The notes: generated from the letters alone by a model not told the origin. Shown: positions 44,540 through 56,400, counted from the first letter of the stretch. The stretch is 64,000 nucleotides of DNA from Vandiemenella viatica (GCA_031002005.1 CM061920.1:114442095-114506094); one strand, 5' to 3'. Translations and numbers: made by a program.

Positions 44540-44730
44540 AGATGGTACCATTTTGGGGGAATGCAATATCATTATTATTATTTTATTAATAGGACCAGGA
44601 AATAGAGACTCACCTGCGAATCCCATTATTATTATTATTATTAGGGCCAGGAAGCAGAGACTTGCCTGCGAATCCCATAATTAATAGGGCCAGGAAGAAG
44701 AGAGTCACCTGAGTATCCCATATCAATATT
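44540..44730 (+). repeat. Short tandem repeat inside the LTR element
   Basis: Three degenerate units of roughly 45-52 bp share AGG(A/G)CCAGGAA, AGAGACT(C/T), CCTGCGAATCCCAT and an ATT-rich spacer (starting near 44591, 44643 and 44686). A fourth, isolated relative (GGTCCAGGGGACAGAGATCCC) lies at 45529-45549. Function unknown. Confidence 0.6.
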
Positions 44731-47083
44731 AGCATTACCACCCTTTAGGCATCACTCCACAGAGAGGATGACCATAATTTAAATGTACAATACATTCAAG
44801 TAACACACAGGGCGACCAATACTTAGTGCATGACCCTACACAAATAAACTTCCTCTACACTATGGGCATGACACTCATACATATATATAAAATAGGCTTC
44901 ACCACAAGAGTTGGGTTGACCTTATATTTTTCTCAAAGGCGTCACTGATGTAGTTACATTATTAATTAACATAAAATATATAACATAGAAAACATTTCCA
45001 TCAACATACTATTGCGATATGCGCAGATATGACTAATTTTGTAACATGTAATGGATTCTTAGAGATGTAACGTCAAAACTGATAGAAATTTTCATCTTTT
45101 GGTTGTTAAAGATTGAATTGACGTTCGAATTGGAGTTTTGCATTATCTTAAGTGTTTATATTATGTACCTTAGAGAGTTTTGGGGTCAGTGATACCTATT
45201 GTTTCATACACTGAAGAAATTAAGATGTGTTTTGTAATGTGATGAAAATAACACATACTTTCAACATTTATAATATTAAAATTCTTTGAAACTTTTAACT
45301 TCATTACGTAATTTGCTTTATACATTGTCTTATTTACCCAACTTAGGTTGAGGAATTTTTGTGCTTTGTCGCACCTTAGGCACTTTATAGTGGCCTTAAG
45401 CAACCAGATTTATGAGGGCAATGTTTATGATAAACAATAAACTATACCACTTGAATTGATTTGATAAAATATAACTGACATGAATCTATAATTTTTTTTC
45501 TCTTGTAACATTATTATGTGATATATTTGGTCCAGGGGACAGAGATCCCATTATGAGTACACTACTAGGACCTACTTATTTTTCTTAACAAGATGATATA
45601 CCAATTGTAAAGGTTATATAACATTTTTCACCAGTGTACTGGTCAACACAACTAGTGTTGTGATAATTAAAGAGAGATATTTTGTAACATTTTGTCATCA
45701 GTATACTGATGAAGTGAAATTACATTTCAAACATACATAACTTTTGTACTCTCACTTTACACAGCAGTGTACTGCTGAATGGAAACTATGTTTCCTTTAT
45801 AATTTTTCCCCTACACATTTTTAGGATGTTTCGTTTTATTTTGGGGACAATATTTTGTAAATAACTACAATGCTTTATACTCAGTATTATTATAATAATT
45901 CTGTTACATTTAAGTGATACATTAACTTGGCAAGAACCAAGTGTAACATTGTGTTTCTTTACATTATCTTTTTTTTTGTACGTATATAAGAATATTTTTT
46001 CACTTTTATAACTTTATTCCTAATGCATTAGAGAATAATATTTCATTTGCTTTTCTTACTATTGTAACTACCTTTCCTTTACTAAGGAAAATAATTATTT
46101 ACTATTTTATTTCCCAACAAATCATGGGAACATTATTGTATTTACTATGTTATTGTACACTTACTTTTGTATTTTCATTTAATTTTTCTCTTATGTACAT
46201 GTTAGAGTTTAAAAACAGTTTGGCCACCACTAATTCCCATTGTTTTTTCTGATTTGTATGTTCACAGACCAGCTAGCTGACCGAGTTCCCTAGGCCAGTC
46301 CTGCTGCGACAGGAACCGGGGAAAATTGACATTTCTCGGCAGATCTAGCTATAAGGCTTTTGCTTTATATAATTTTGCGAGCCTTAAAGTCTGCAACCGT
46401 TACAGGACTTGGGTTTTCACCCATTTTAGGGAGTTCTGTGATCAGTGTTTAAAGGGAAAGTGGTAATTTAAGGCCTAAACAAAATTAAAACAATGTTAAA
46501 ACAAAGACGTTTATAAAACGAAAGACTTTCCTACATGGAATTGCATAATACAACTGTTTATAAAATACAACAATTTTCATTTCTATATTTGTAAAATAAC
46601 ACACATTATTGTTTCTTTTTCTGAAAACAAATTTGATGTTTTTATGGGTAATACCCTTTTCAAATGTACTTTTTGTAATTTGTATTTATACCATTTATGT
46701 TACTTATTTTTGATAATTTGCGAGATATTTTGACAAGTTTGTGATTATTTGTGTTACACATGTTTATAATTTTGTGATCATTTGATATTTCACATTCTTG
46801 TGTTTTGGTAATAATTTGTTTGAAATTCAATAATTTTTCATTAATTCTGATAATTCAAAGAATGAATGAGTTTTTGAACCTTTGTAATAATTTTGAATGA
46901 AGAGGTTAAAGTTTTTGATATTGTTAAAATATTTTTGCTTTTGAGAATGAATGGTGGAGAGAAAGAACCGAACCGACATGCGATAGTTAATTTCTTTTGG
47001 GGATTTTAAATTTTTCTTTTCTTTTTATTTTCAAGATGTTCAGTTAGTTTTCTTGGGAAAATAACTTCAATCTTCAGGGGGCA
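44731..47083 (+). other. Non-coding internal part of the LTR element
   Basis: About 2.3 kb without coding homology. It holds three short palindromes spaced exactly 66 bp apart (45630-45643, 45696-45711, 45762-45777; see findings), AT-rich sequence, and the putative polypurine tract just before 47084. Confidence 0.6.
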
Positions 47084-48415
47084 TGTAAGGATCTTGGAAT
47101 TTTGGCAAATTCTAGTTTTGCTTAGGCGGGACTTAGAAATTTTGTGAAGTATAGTTTTCAACTTTAACGAATTTCCCCGTAATCTTGCTCACAGTTGTAA
47201 TTCGTTATAAAAATCATTTTAAAGTGTAATTATCATATCGGGAAACGTTTGGTTTAGGAGATATTTAGGTTTGTTCATATTTTGAAACACGCGATCGGAA
47301 TAGTGAAATTCTAAGATTCGCAGTATCTTTAAATCCAGTAAAGCTACAACCGAACTTTTATCACCAGCTGTAGTCAGCACTATCCCCGATATTTTGGTAA
47401 TAAAATGAAATAATTTGGCAAAGTTTAATTAGTGATTTTAATTAAGAGAAAATAATAAGCTTTTTTATTAAAAGAAATATCAATTTAAATTTTACATTAG
47501 CAGATAGCCCTAATTAAGACGATTTCAGACATGTATGGGTTTTCATCAAAAGTTTAAGCATTTGACCGGTAATTAGGTTTTTGTAAAGTAGATTGTCGCA
47601 GATTGTTGTGCACGCGCGTAAAAAGTTCTAGAACACTTGGGGATTTTACCCAGCTTTGAATGTATCACTACGCGGAGTCTTAAACAGCTGAAACTTTAAA
47701 ATTAATTACTCTAAATTTCTCAAGAGACTGCCGTCGGACTTCTAGTGGATAAGTCCGGATACTGTTGAAGTTTGAACATTTTTTAATAGTCGGGATCGTC
47801 AAATAAATTTCGTACTCTTTGAGCTACGCGGAGGAAAAAGATGTGATACAGTTGCTGACGTCACTGGTTCTCGTGGTTTCGATAAAAGAGCCGGTCTGTG
47901 GCTGTCCGTGGTCTGTTCCGGTCTGTCTGTTCCTGCCTTACGTCGGTTTCGGTCTGTCTTTCGTCGCGCTGGTTGTAACTCGCCACGCTGGCTAGTTCAA
48001 CCATGAAGGATCGTGTCGTGTTAAATCATAACTTCAATGACTGTTAAGAACTTGTAAATTTACTAAAGGGGTTTCGGTCGGTTAGATTTCTCTCCACAAT
48101 CTGTAACTTTTGGATCGAGTGTTCGATATGCCTGCTCAACTGTAAATGCCATTTTGAACTTTTGACTTTGAAGAATAAAACTTTGGATTTTACTAATAGT
48201 GAACTTGTGTGCTTCAGTAGTTTGCTTGAACCCTTTTCTCTATTTGGGGGTATCAAATATTGTGGCGACCTAGGCATTTAGTTGAGTCATCCTGGCTACA
48301 TGGTCAAATCAAAATTATTTAGCGAGTTTTAAAGAGAACTGTGAAGTGCGATCAAGAGTTTAAGTTAAGGCTCTTAGGCGATACTACAACCCCGGTATCG
48401 GCCTATGTCCTTACA
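47084..48415 (+). repeat. 3' LTR
   Basis: 1,332 bp, near-identical to the 5' LTR, same TGTAAGG and CCTTACA ends, followed by the GCCT target duplication at 48416-48419. Confidence 0.93.
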
Positions 48416-48419
48416 GCCT

Positions 48420-48800
48420 ATAATTTTTGACTCAATTTCTCAACCTTCCTTTATGTACCGTTACTATTATCACACATTTCCAGTCCTTTGGTAAACAACA
48501 CGTATCCATACTCAATTTAAAAAATATTTCAAGAAAAGGTACAATGTCGCATCCAGCTATCTTTAAGATATCTGTAGTAATATTAGCTACACCAGCCCCT
48601 TTATATTTTTCAGCTTTCTTGTTTCCTTCACGAAACCCACATGATGAATTTCAAAATTTTTGGTCTGTTCATTTCTAATTGTGTTGTTAAGCTTGATCTC
48701 CAAGTTAGAACCTCCCGTCTCTGATTCATTGTCCGTAATTAAATGAAGTGATGGACACAAATTCAACAAAGAATTTGGGTTTGTGTCTTGGGAACACAGC
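48420..48800 (-). pseudogene. LINE fragment, right piece (copy 2)
   Basis: Continuation of the LINE at 40207-40636 on the other side of the LTR element, matching 26779-27160 (ANITTDILKIAG region and upstream). Confidence 0.8.
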
Positions 48801-48864
48801 TATTGCACTGACTGAATTATTAGGAGTGAATAAGTGATATTTTTTCAGTAAAAAGTAAACTTAC

Positions 48865-49021
48865 CAAGAGAAGTCTGGACAAGAGATTGTATTACATCTG
48901 TGGCAGTTTTGGATTTCAGGCTGTTTCTTAATAAAGTGTCTAAAGTTATAGTGTCCAACTCCTCTGCATACGCATTTTCCATAGGTGCATGCCAACTAAT
49001 TTTGCTGGCTAAACATTCAAT
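48865..49021 (-). CDS. Flavin amine oxidase (MAO-like), internal exon, copy 2
   Basis: The 157-bp exon is identical to 27226-27382, with acceptor TTTTCAG above and donor GTAAGT below on the minus strand. It encodes IECLASKISWHAP...AEELDTITLDTLL...VIQSLVQTSL, the segment that follows the substrate-domain helix in monoamine-oxidase-like flavoenzymes. It is the nearest downstream partner of the exon at 61576-61843 on the same uninterrupted contig. That makes the intron about 12.6 kb, filled with satellite, LINE and SINE sequence. No catalytic residue lies in this short exon. The paralogue within the family (MAO, polyamine oxidase or AMX-like) cannot be fixed from two exons. Confidence 0.85.
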
Positions 49022-50124
49022 CTGAAAAGGGTAAAAAAAATATTTATAAGACAAAAGAAATTTATTAAAATATAATGTGACACATAATGACAAACAGAGA
49101 AGACACCAAACAGAATTATGTTGAGAAATTCTTAATTAATCTTTTCATTATGGATAATAATGAGGCCCCTTCCTGCCCTCATTAATAAAATGCTAATCTG
49201 GCCATGATGTAGCAATGTCTATTACACTTCCTGCCTTCGCTGCCCAACTAACAATGGTCAGAGACGTTGTTCAATATTATTTAATGACTTTTATTTACTT
49301 AAGCATCCCTGAAGAAATAAATTGTCAGAACATTGAAAGAAAAGTTTGTATTTCATTTAAATTGGAATATTATTTATTAGAAGCTAACATTTACTTAACA
49401 ACTAACAGTTACCCACAACTTCGTCTGCTTGAAAGTGTGTTACGGTATAAAAGTTTTTGTTATTATTCATACTATTACCACCAGAAAAATTTCTCCTTTA
49501 GGGTTGAAAATATCCTCAACTGCTTCCTTGGCATTTATTCTTCAATGAAAAGTGCACTTCAAACCCGGGACACAGGTAACAACAATGTAACGCATGCCAA
49601 AAACTACGATTACTCGCTTAGCGGCAGTAGATGTCTTGAGCAGATTCTGTCATCATTATAGTTGGAATTCGGCATGGCAGCCACCTTCCGCAATCCAAAC
49701 ACATTTTTCACCATGGAATATTAGTAACCATTCAGATCCAGGCTGTGTTTCAACCTTACCACAACCTTCATTAATATACCTCCTTGGAAATCAGCACTTT
49801 CTTCAAATTTTGATTTTCCACATTTATTGTGACACATATATTACAAACGGAATTACAGTGTGGTACCTGAGATGTCACACTATTTCATGCCCACAACTGA
49901 AGACATCATCTAGTTAACTTACTGACAGTATGACTTTTAAAAAAAATTAGGTCAAGTGCAGATTTACATTTCCTGAACTGGAATCATTATTATTGATCTT
50001 TTGATACAATTTAAGTACAACGCGATAAATGTCACTAAATTGGCGCTCATGAATGCAGCTTAAATTTCTAATAAAATTTCAGTTATCATTCTGGTTCAAG
50101 CTCTATTTCAACCAAGTCACAAAC
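49022..50124. other. Intron (copy 2 counterpart of 27383-28481)
   Basis: AT-rich, no element recognised. The plus-strand open frames are rearranged relative to copy 1 by single-base indels, which argues against coding. Confidence 0.5.
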
Positions 50125-50136
50125 TCTGCCAATATT

Positions 50137-50692
50137 ACATAATTACGTAGTTTTTCTCGGCGTTGCGAATATAAATAATTTTCTCGGGTGACTAGCCGAG
50201 TTATATGAGTGTTATAGTTACACGATATTTCGGCGCTCTCAATCGTCGGCGCCATCTTCTGGTGAAGTGAGGTCAGGAACGTGCGAAGTTGCTGAGCTAG
50301 ACCAGATTACCGCTGCTAATCTCTGATTGGTTGGCTGTAGAACCAGTCGTAGCAGGGGTCAAATCTCGTTGCGGCTTGAATCGATGCTAAGGTGGAGTTA
50401 CGGCTAGATTTGATGTCCGTCCCTACATGCCATGTAAAAAAGGACATCAAATCTAGCCGTAACTCCACCTTAGCATCGATTCAAGCTGCAACGAGATCTG
50501 ACCCCTGCTACGACTGGTTCTACAGCCGACCAATCAGAGATTAGCAGCGGTAATCTGGTCTAGCTCAGCAACTTCGCACGTTCCTGACCTCACTTCACCA
50601 GAAGATGGCGCCGACGATTGAGAGTGCCGAAATATTGTGTAACTATAACACTCATATAACTCGGCTAGTCACCCGAGAAAATTATTTATATA
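50137..50692. mobile_element. PLE-derived foldback with 249-bp arms (empty-site form)
   Basis: Two near-perfect inverted arms, 50170-50418 and 50442-50690, flank a 23-bp spacer. They contain PLE terminal motifs (CTCGGGTGACTAGCCGAG, GGCGCC...CCGAAAT). A 12-bp duplication TCTGCCAATATT lies at 50125-50136 and 50693-50704. About 33 bp of extra PLE 5' sequence (TTTTTCTCGGCGTTGCG) precedes the left arm only. A transcript would fold into a very long hairpin. Confidence 0.88.
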
Positions 50693-50704
50693 TCTGCCAA
50701 TATT

Positions 50705-51660
50705 GTTGCTAGATAGTCAAGGGTTCTTTCACCTATGCATTAATAAATTCACTATATTGAACGTTAAGGATGCCATGAAATGCGATACAAACTTGACCCA
50801 CAATTTCAGATCGTGATATCAAAGCAGCCACTAAAAACTGGCTGAAAAATGACCTTTGCAATATGGCAGTCATAAAAGCAAAGTAAATAATGAATCCATG
50901 TGTAACTACATCCAATCACATGAACTATGGTGTCAGCATCACATCAATTATTAAAGTAATTTAAAAATGTATACTAAAATGCTCGTAACTTATGATGTAC
51001 AAAGGAAAGTCCAGAATTCATTATAACTCTTAACACAGCTTATATTAATATCGCAGGTCAAGTTTACATCATCATGCAGTGTTTGTGTTAGTGTGTGTGC
51101 TTTTTGTCCAGTTGCAAAGTCATACTGAGGGTGTAAGTATGATGATAATAATTGTGATAATTTATTTTAAGCTAACTAGGAATGATATATGGACAATGTT
51201 GCTACTACTCGAATTTAGTTCAAATGCATTTAATGTGTTAAAGTGTATCTGTATCGTTTGATTTTGTAGTGGCATTATAAGTGGAGATAGTGGCTAGGTT
51301 GAAATGCTGCCTGAACCAGAATGTTCTTGTTATAGCATGAGGCAGCAGGAGTAATAAATAAGCTGCTTCCATAAGAACCGTATTAATGATGACATGTATT
51401 GTGATGCAAACTACTCCTAATATGGCTTCTAGAAACGAAAAGTTTCTACCTTAGACTATTGAATACATACGTTTTAAGTGAAAGATTTAATAATTGTTTG
51501 GAGATTATAGAACAGTAAACAAAAAACGCTGTTTACCTTACCATAGGCTACTATTTGAACAGATTTCTACAAAAATTTTGGCCAAAAACCAAAAATAGTT
51601 ATCTTCGGTTAAGTTTTAAACTTTGGTAAAAATAATTTGTAATGTTACAGAGTGTGTATA
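50705..51660. other. Intron, no element recognised
   Basis: The counterpart of 29704-30519 up to 51530, then unique sequence. No feature seen. Confidence 0.5.
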
Positions 51661-51665
51661 GCTGA

Positions 51666-51712
51666 GGGGGCTGGGGGGAGGGGGGGAGGGAATGGGGGAA
51701 GGGATGGGGGGG
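51666..51712 (+). other. G-rich tract, potential G-quadruplex
   Basis: Seven G-runs of 3-7 bases separated by 1-3-base spacers lie within 47 bp, which satisfies the usual G3+N1-7 quadruplex pattern several times over. The tract is on the plus strand, the antisense strand of the amine oxidase intron. Confidence 0.7.
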
Positions 51713-52599
51713 AGAAGACACATGGGAAATAAACTGAACCAAGATGGAATCGAAACCATTACATATTTGTCATGAACATACAAAAACATTTTGCACACAA
51801 CCATTTTGTCACTTTTAGTAAACCGACATTTATGCTGGTACACTCTTAATACTGCACTTTTTTTTATGTGTCTTACGATGCAACTGAAGATATCTCTTCA
51901 TGAACTTACTGACAGTACGATTTAAAATAAAAAAAAATAGTGTTAAGACCAGATTTATATTTCATACTTCCTAACTATTATTTGTCAAGTGCATCAATTT
52001 TAGCACTTTGAAACTAAACACACCCATGCCTCTATCAAAAGCTTTTTCTTTTGTTTCTGAAACAAGTGTTTGTGATTTACATAAAAAAGCAAAGAGTAAA
52101 TAAACTTGGCACTGCCATGTACGAAGTAGGAAACTCTTTTGAGTTTGCAAATTTATAATGGCAATTTCTAATGGAACTATTCATTTTGGCAGGATATGTC
52201 AATTTACGCACAATTTACTAACTTTGTGGCAAATTTCATTTAAATATGTTGAGCAATTAAGGCATGATTGAAACCAACAAACAGTACATCCAAACATACA
52301 TCCAAACTTTCTCATTTATATTGAATAGATAGTTTGTTCTATTCATTAAATTCTGTGCCCATAGATACATAAGGTAAAAGCTTTAAGTTTCTAACAGCAA
52401 TACTAGCAAAGGTTTTTATTAAATTGTTGGTCAGCCTGGGTCAGAATTATAACTGACATCTAATGTTGCAGCAGAGGGGATTAGTAATTTAATTTAATTT
52501 TACTTTTTAGAAATAATTTGTTTTCATGAGTGTTCTGTTACTGAAATCATTATTTCATTTGAATGAAAGTAGTTCCACACTGATTGTAATCTATGCAGC
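51713..52599. other. Intron, no element recognised
   Basis: AT-rich DNA with no coding or repeat signal that I can identify. Confidence 0.4.
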
Positions 52600-52829
52600 C
52601 TAGATTGAAACAGTTAGGAAAATTTATAACACTCTGTATTTACGACAAACTGTCACTGACCTTAACAAAATAAAACAAACCTGAACAAAATGCACACAAC
52701 ATATCAACATCTCTGAAATATTTGTTGCTGTGCGGATAAAATGTTTACCTTGGAATTGCATAGTAAAACAACAGTATTTCCATAAAATAAAAAAAATAAA
52801 AAAATATCCGAAAGCTTCTTATTGAATAA

Positions 52830-54436
52830 ATAAATGTTTATTGACATCTCTGTAATATCCACTGCTGCAATCTTGGTACTTGGTTCTGAACAGTCATATA
52901 CGCGCTACCACTTTAAGCACCAAATTCCAAAAAATTCTTTCTTAAGTTATGATTTTACCTAGCTGGAGACCCTGATTTTTAAAATGATATGTCATTTATC
53001 GATTTCGGCTAGATATCGAAGAAGATAAATGGCTTGTAATAAAAAAACATGTTGTGTAAATAATATTGATACTTTTGCCCTTTAAGGGTCGCATTACAAA
53101 AAATTCCTTTTATAAAATATGGTGTGACCAAAGCAGCCATCTCGGTCTTTAAAATGATACCTCATTTATCGATTTCGGTTAGTTATCAAGTGAAGTAAAA
53201 AAAAACGTTTTGAGAAATTATGATAATTTCGACACTTAAGGGTAGAATTTGGAGATAATTTTTTTTAAAATATGATGTGACCATAGCGAATAATTCAATA
53301 TTTAAATCGATACCTCATTTATTGATTTTGGTTAGGTATGAAGGGAAATAAATAGTTCGTGACAGAAAAATGCGTTGTAAAAATAACACTTTAGCTCTCT
53401 AAGGACAGAATTTTAAAAAAATTCTTTCTTAAAATGTGGTAACGGAACCGAAGACATTACGAAGACATTACATTAAATGATACCTCGTTTATCAATTTTG
53501 TTTAATTGTCAAAAAGGATAAATGTCTCGAGACACAAAAAAAGCATTTTAGAAATACTGATATTTATGCCCTTTAAGAGTTCAATTCAGAAAAATTTATT
53601 TCTTAAAATGTGATGTAACCACAGCGGAAACTTTAATTTTTAGAATTTTACAACATTTATCAATTTCGGTTATATATTAATGGAGATAAACGGCTCATGA
53701 CACAAAATGAGTTGTAGAACCATTTATACTTTTTCCTATTAAGGATTAAATTCCAAAAAAAATCTTTCTTAATACATGAAGTCACCAAAGCTGAGTCATT
53801 CCTCTTCATACTCCTACTTCATTTATCGATTCTGGTTAGAAATCCAGGGAGATAAATGGCTCTAAACATCAAAAACACATTTTAGAAATATTGACATTTT
53901 TGCCCTTTAAGGTTCAAACAACACAAAATTCCTTTCTCAAAATATAATGTTACCATGGCGGAGACCTCATTATTTAATATGACACCTCATTTATCTATAT
54001 CGGTTACATATTAAGGGAGATAAATCGCTCGTGACACAAAAATGCATTATAGAAAAATTTATTCTTTTTTTTCCTTTAAGTGTTGAATTCCAAAGACATT
54101 TTTCTTAAAATATCATGTCACAAAGCTGAGACATTAATCCTTATAATCCTACTTCATTTATCAATTTTGGTTAGAAATCCAGGGAGATAAATGGCTCGAG
54201 ATACAAAATACGCATTTTAGAAAAACTGACATTTTTGCCCTTTAAGGATCAAATTAAGAAGAATTAATTTCTTGAAATATAATGTTACATCGGCGGGGAC
54301 CTTATTCTTTAATAAGATACCTCATTTATATATATCGATTTGAGATAAAGGGAGATAAATCGCTCGTGACCCAAAATTGCGTTACAGAAAAATTTATACT
54401 TTTTCCCTTTAAGGGCTGAATTCCAAAAACATTTGT
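52830..54436 (-). repeat. 167-bp satellite, diverged array (left block of S3)
   Basis: About 9-10 monomers in inverse orientation to S1, recognised by recurring GGAGATAAATGGCTCGAGAC/GGAGATAAATCGCTCGTGAC blocks and CCCTTTAAGG...GAATT. Types A and B still alternate in part. Confidence 0.85.
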
Positions 54437-55540
54437 TCGTGATTGTAAAGAATTTGGATTGGCAGCAACCGACATCTAACCACCATAGTGCACGATGGGA
54501 GACTCAATGCTATTACCACACACAAACGCCAGTCATCGGCGTTATGTAGTTCAGGCAGCAAAGTAAAATATAGGGACACACATGTCTTTGGTTGAAATAC
54601 GAAAATATCCCTGATCGACCAATTTCAACCACCATATTGCCCAAACTCTCACAGTTAACGAAATTCGGCCAACTATATGAGCGACGGGTAACTCTGTGCT
54701 ACTACCACACACAAACACCAGTGATTGGCGCTAGATAGTTTTGGCTGAAAGGTGATACACCATGACACATACGTTCTTGGTAGAAATATGAAAGTGCCGC
54801 AGGTCGAAAAATTTCAACCACCACATCTCCCAAACCCCCATTACTACCGACATCTAACCACCATAGTACACAATAGGGGACACGATACCCCTAACACACA
54901 AAAACACCAATGGTCTATGCTTTGTAGTTGTGGCAGCAGAGTGACATATATGGAGACACATGTCTTTGGTCGAAATACGAAAATGTCCTTGATCGGCCAC
55001 TTTCAACCACCATATCTACCACACAACCACAGTTACCAAAATTCTGCCAACATTGTTATCGACGGGTGACTCTGTGCTACTACCACACATAAACACCTAT
55101 GATATACGCTTCGTAGTTTTGGCTGAAAAGTGTTACACCATGACACATGCGATTTTGGTAGAAATATGAAAGTGCCGCATGTCGACCACTTTCAACCACC
55201 ATATCTCCCACACCCCCATAGCTACCGACATCTAACCATCCTAGTACAAGATAGGAGACACGATAACACAAACACACACAAACACCATTGGTCTGTGCTA
55301 CGTAGTTGTGGCAGCAAACTGACATACACGGAGACACATGTCTTTGGTCGAAATACGAAAATGCGCTCCATCGACCAATTTTAACCATCATATGTAGCAC
55401 ATCCGCACATCTATCAACAATCATCCAACGTTGTGTACAACAGGAATCTCCATGCTTCTTCCACACATAAAGACCAGTGATTTGTGCTACGTAGTGGTGG
55501 CTTAAAAGTGAAATATAAGAAAACATACGTCTATTTTTAT
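54437..55540. repeat. 189-bp satellite (378-bp dimer) nested in the 167-bp satellite
   Basis: CCGACATCTAACCA recurs at 54469, 54847 and 55225, a 378-bp period. A related half-unit offset by about 189 bp (ACGGGTAACTCTGTGCTA near 54687, and 55065) makes it a dimer of two 189-bp monomers, about six in all. Because 189 is divisible by 3, it produces misleading repetitive open frames on both strands (for example 55080-55580 minus). No similarity to the 167-bp satellite is visible. Confidence 0.85.
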
Positions 55541-55543
55541 ATA

Positions 55544-55577
<34 letters not shown>
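55541..55577. repeat. (TA)n microsatellite
   Basis: Alternating TA/AT at the junction between the 189-bp and 167-bp satellites. Confidence 0.9.
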
Positions 55578-55579
<2 letters not shown>

Positions 55580-56400
55580 AGATTTATACCTTTTCCATTT
55601 ACGGGTTGAATTCCAAAAATATACGTTCTTAAAATATGATGTTTTAAAGCTGAGACATTACTCCTCATAATCCTACTTCATTTATCGATTTTGGTTAGAT
55701 ATCCAGAGAGATAAATGGCTCGAGACACAAAAAACGCATTTTAGAAATATTGACATTTTTACCCTTTATGGTTCGAATTACGAAAAATTACTTTCTTAAA
55801 ATATAATGTTACCACGGCGGAAACCTTATTCTTTAATAAGATACCTCATTTACATATATCAATTTGATATAAAGGGAGATAAATCGCTTGTGACACAAAA
55901 TTGCGTTACAGAAAAATTTATACTTTTTCCCTTTAAGGGCTGAATTCCAAAAACATTCTTTCTTAAAATATGATGTCACAAAGCTGAGACATTACTCCTC
56001 ATAATCCTACCTCATTTATCGATTTTGGTTAGATATCCATGGAGATAAATGGCTTGAGATACAAAAAGCGCATTTTAGAAAAATTGACATTTTTGCCCTT
56101 TAAGGGTCGAATTATGAAAAATTCCTTTCTTAAAATATAATGTTACCACGGCGGAGACATCAGTCTTTAATTTGATACCTAATTTATCTATATCGGTTAG
56201 ATATTAAGGGTGATCAATCAATCATCACACAAAAACGCATGGCAAAAATATTGACACTTTTGCCCTTTAAGGGTCGAATTCCGAAAACTTCATTTCTTAA
56301 AATACGATGTGACCGAAGTGGAGACTATATGCTTTAAAATGACACCTTATTCATTGATTTTGGTTAAGTATGAAGGAAGATAAAGGCTTGTGACAAAAAA
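55577..56400 (-). repeat. 167-bp satellite, diverged array (right block of S3)
   Basis: About five monomers continuing the array after the nested satellite. The monomer phase restarts about 40 bp earlier than where the left block stopped, so a short stretch is present on both sides of the nested array. Confidence 0.85.

Larger units (their letters stand above)
40641..48415 (+). mobile_element. Non-autonomous LTR retrotransposon lacking pol, only in copy 2
   Basis: Two long terminal repeats (40641-41974 and 47084-48415) begin TGTAAGG and end CCTTACA. They flank 5.1 kb, with a 4-bp duplication GCCT on both sides (40637-40640 and 48416-48419). TGGGACTGTAAGG directly after the 5' LTR fits a primer-binding site, and CTTCAGGGGGCA before the 3' LTR fits a polypurine tract. 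No protease, RT, RNase H or integrase motif is visible, so this is a large retrotransposon derivative mobilised in trans. The empty site is preserved in copy 1 at 26775-26782. The near-identical LTRs and presence in one copy only indicate a recent insertion. Confidence 0.92.
31520..51530 (+). repeat. Second copy of 16279-30519 (overlapping contig or alternative haplotype)
   Basis: From its first base this segment follows 16279 onward in the same order and orientation: satellite array, tail, LINE piece, PLE cluster, LINE piece, amine oxidase exon, foldback and intron, ending at the sequence where copy 1 meets the gap. The differences are a 7,775-bp LTR element (only here), a 0.63-kb LINE (only in copy 1), one fewer 1,336-bp satellite unit, and many single-base indels. 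The lengths balance: 14,241 bp versus 20,011 bp. Confidence 0.95.

Noticed and set aside
31520..51530. True segmental duplication containing a duplicated amine oxidase exon
   Set aside because: The duplication edges coincide with contig ends at a 1,000-N gap, which is better explained by unmerged contigs. Kept open only pending depth data.
55080..55580. 166-codon minus-strand frame with internal repeats and a tyrosine/isoleucine run
   Set aside because: It lies wholly in the 189-bp satellite and the TA microsatellite. A period divisible by 3 keeps frames open by chance. The plus-strand frames 54752-55069 and 55130-55384 have the same cause.
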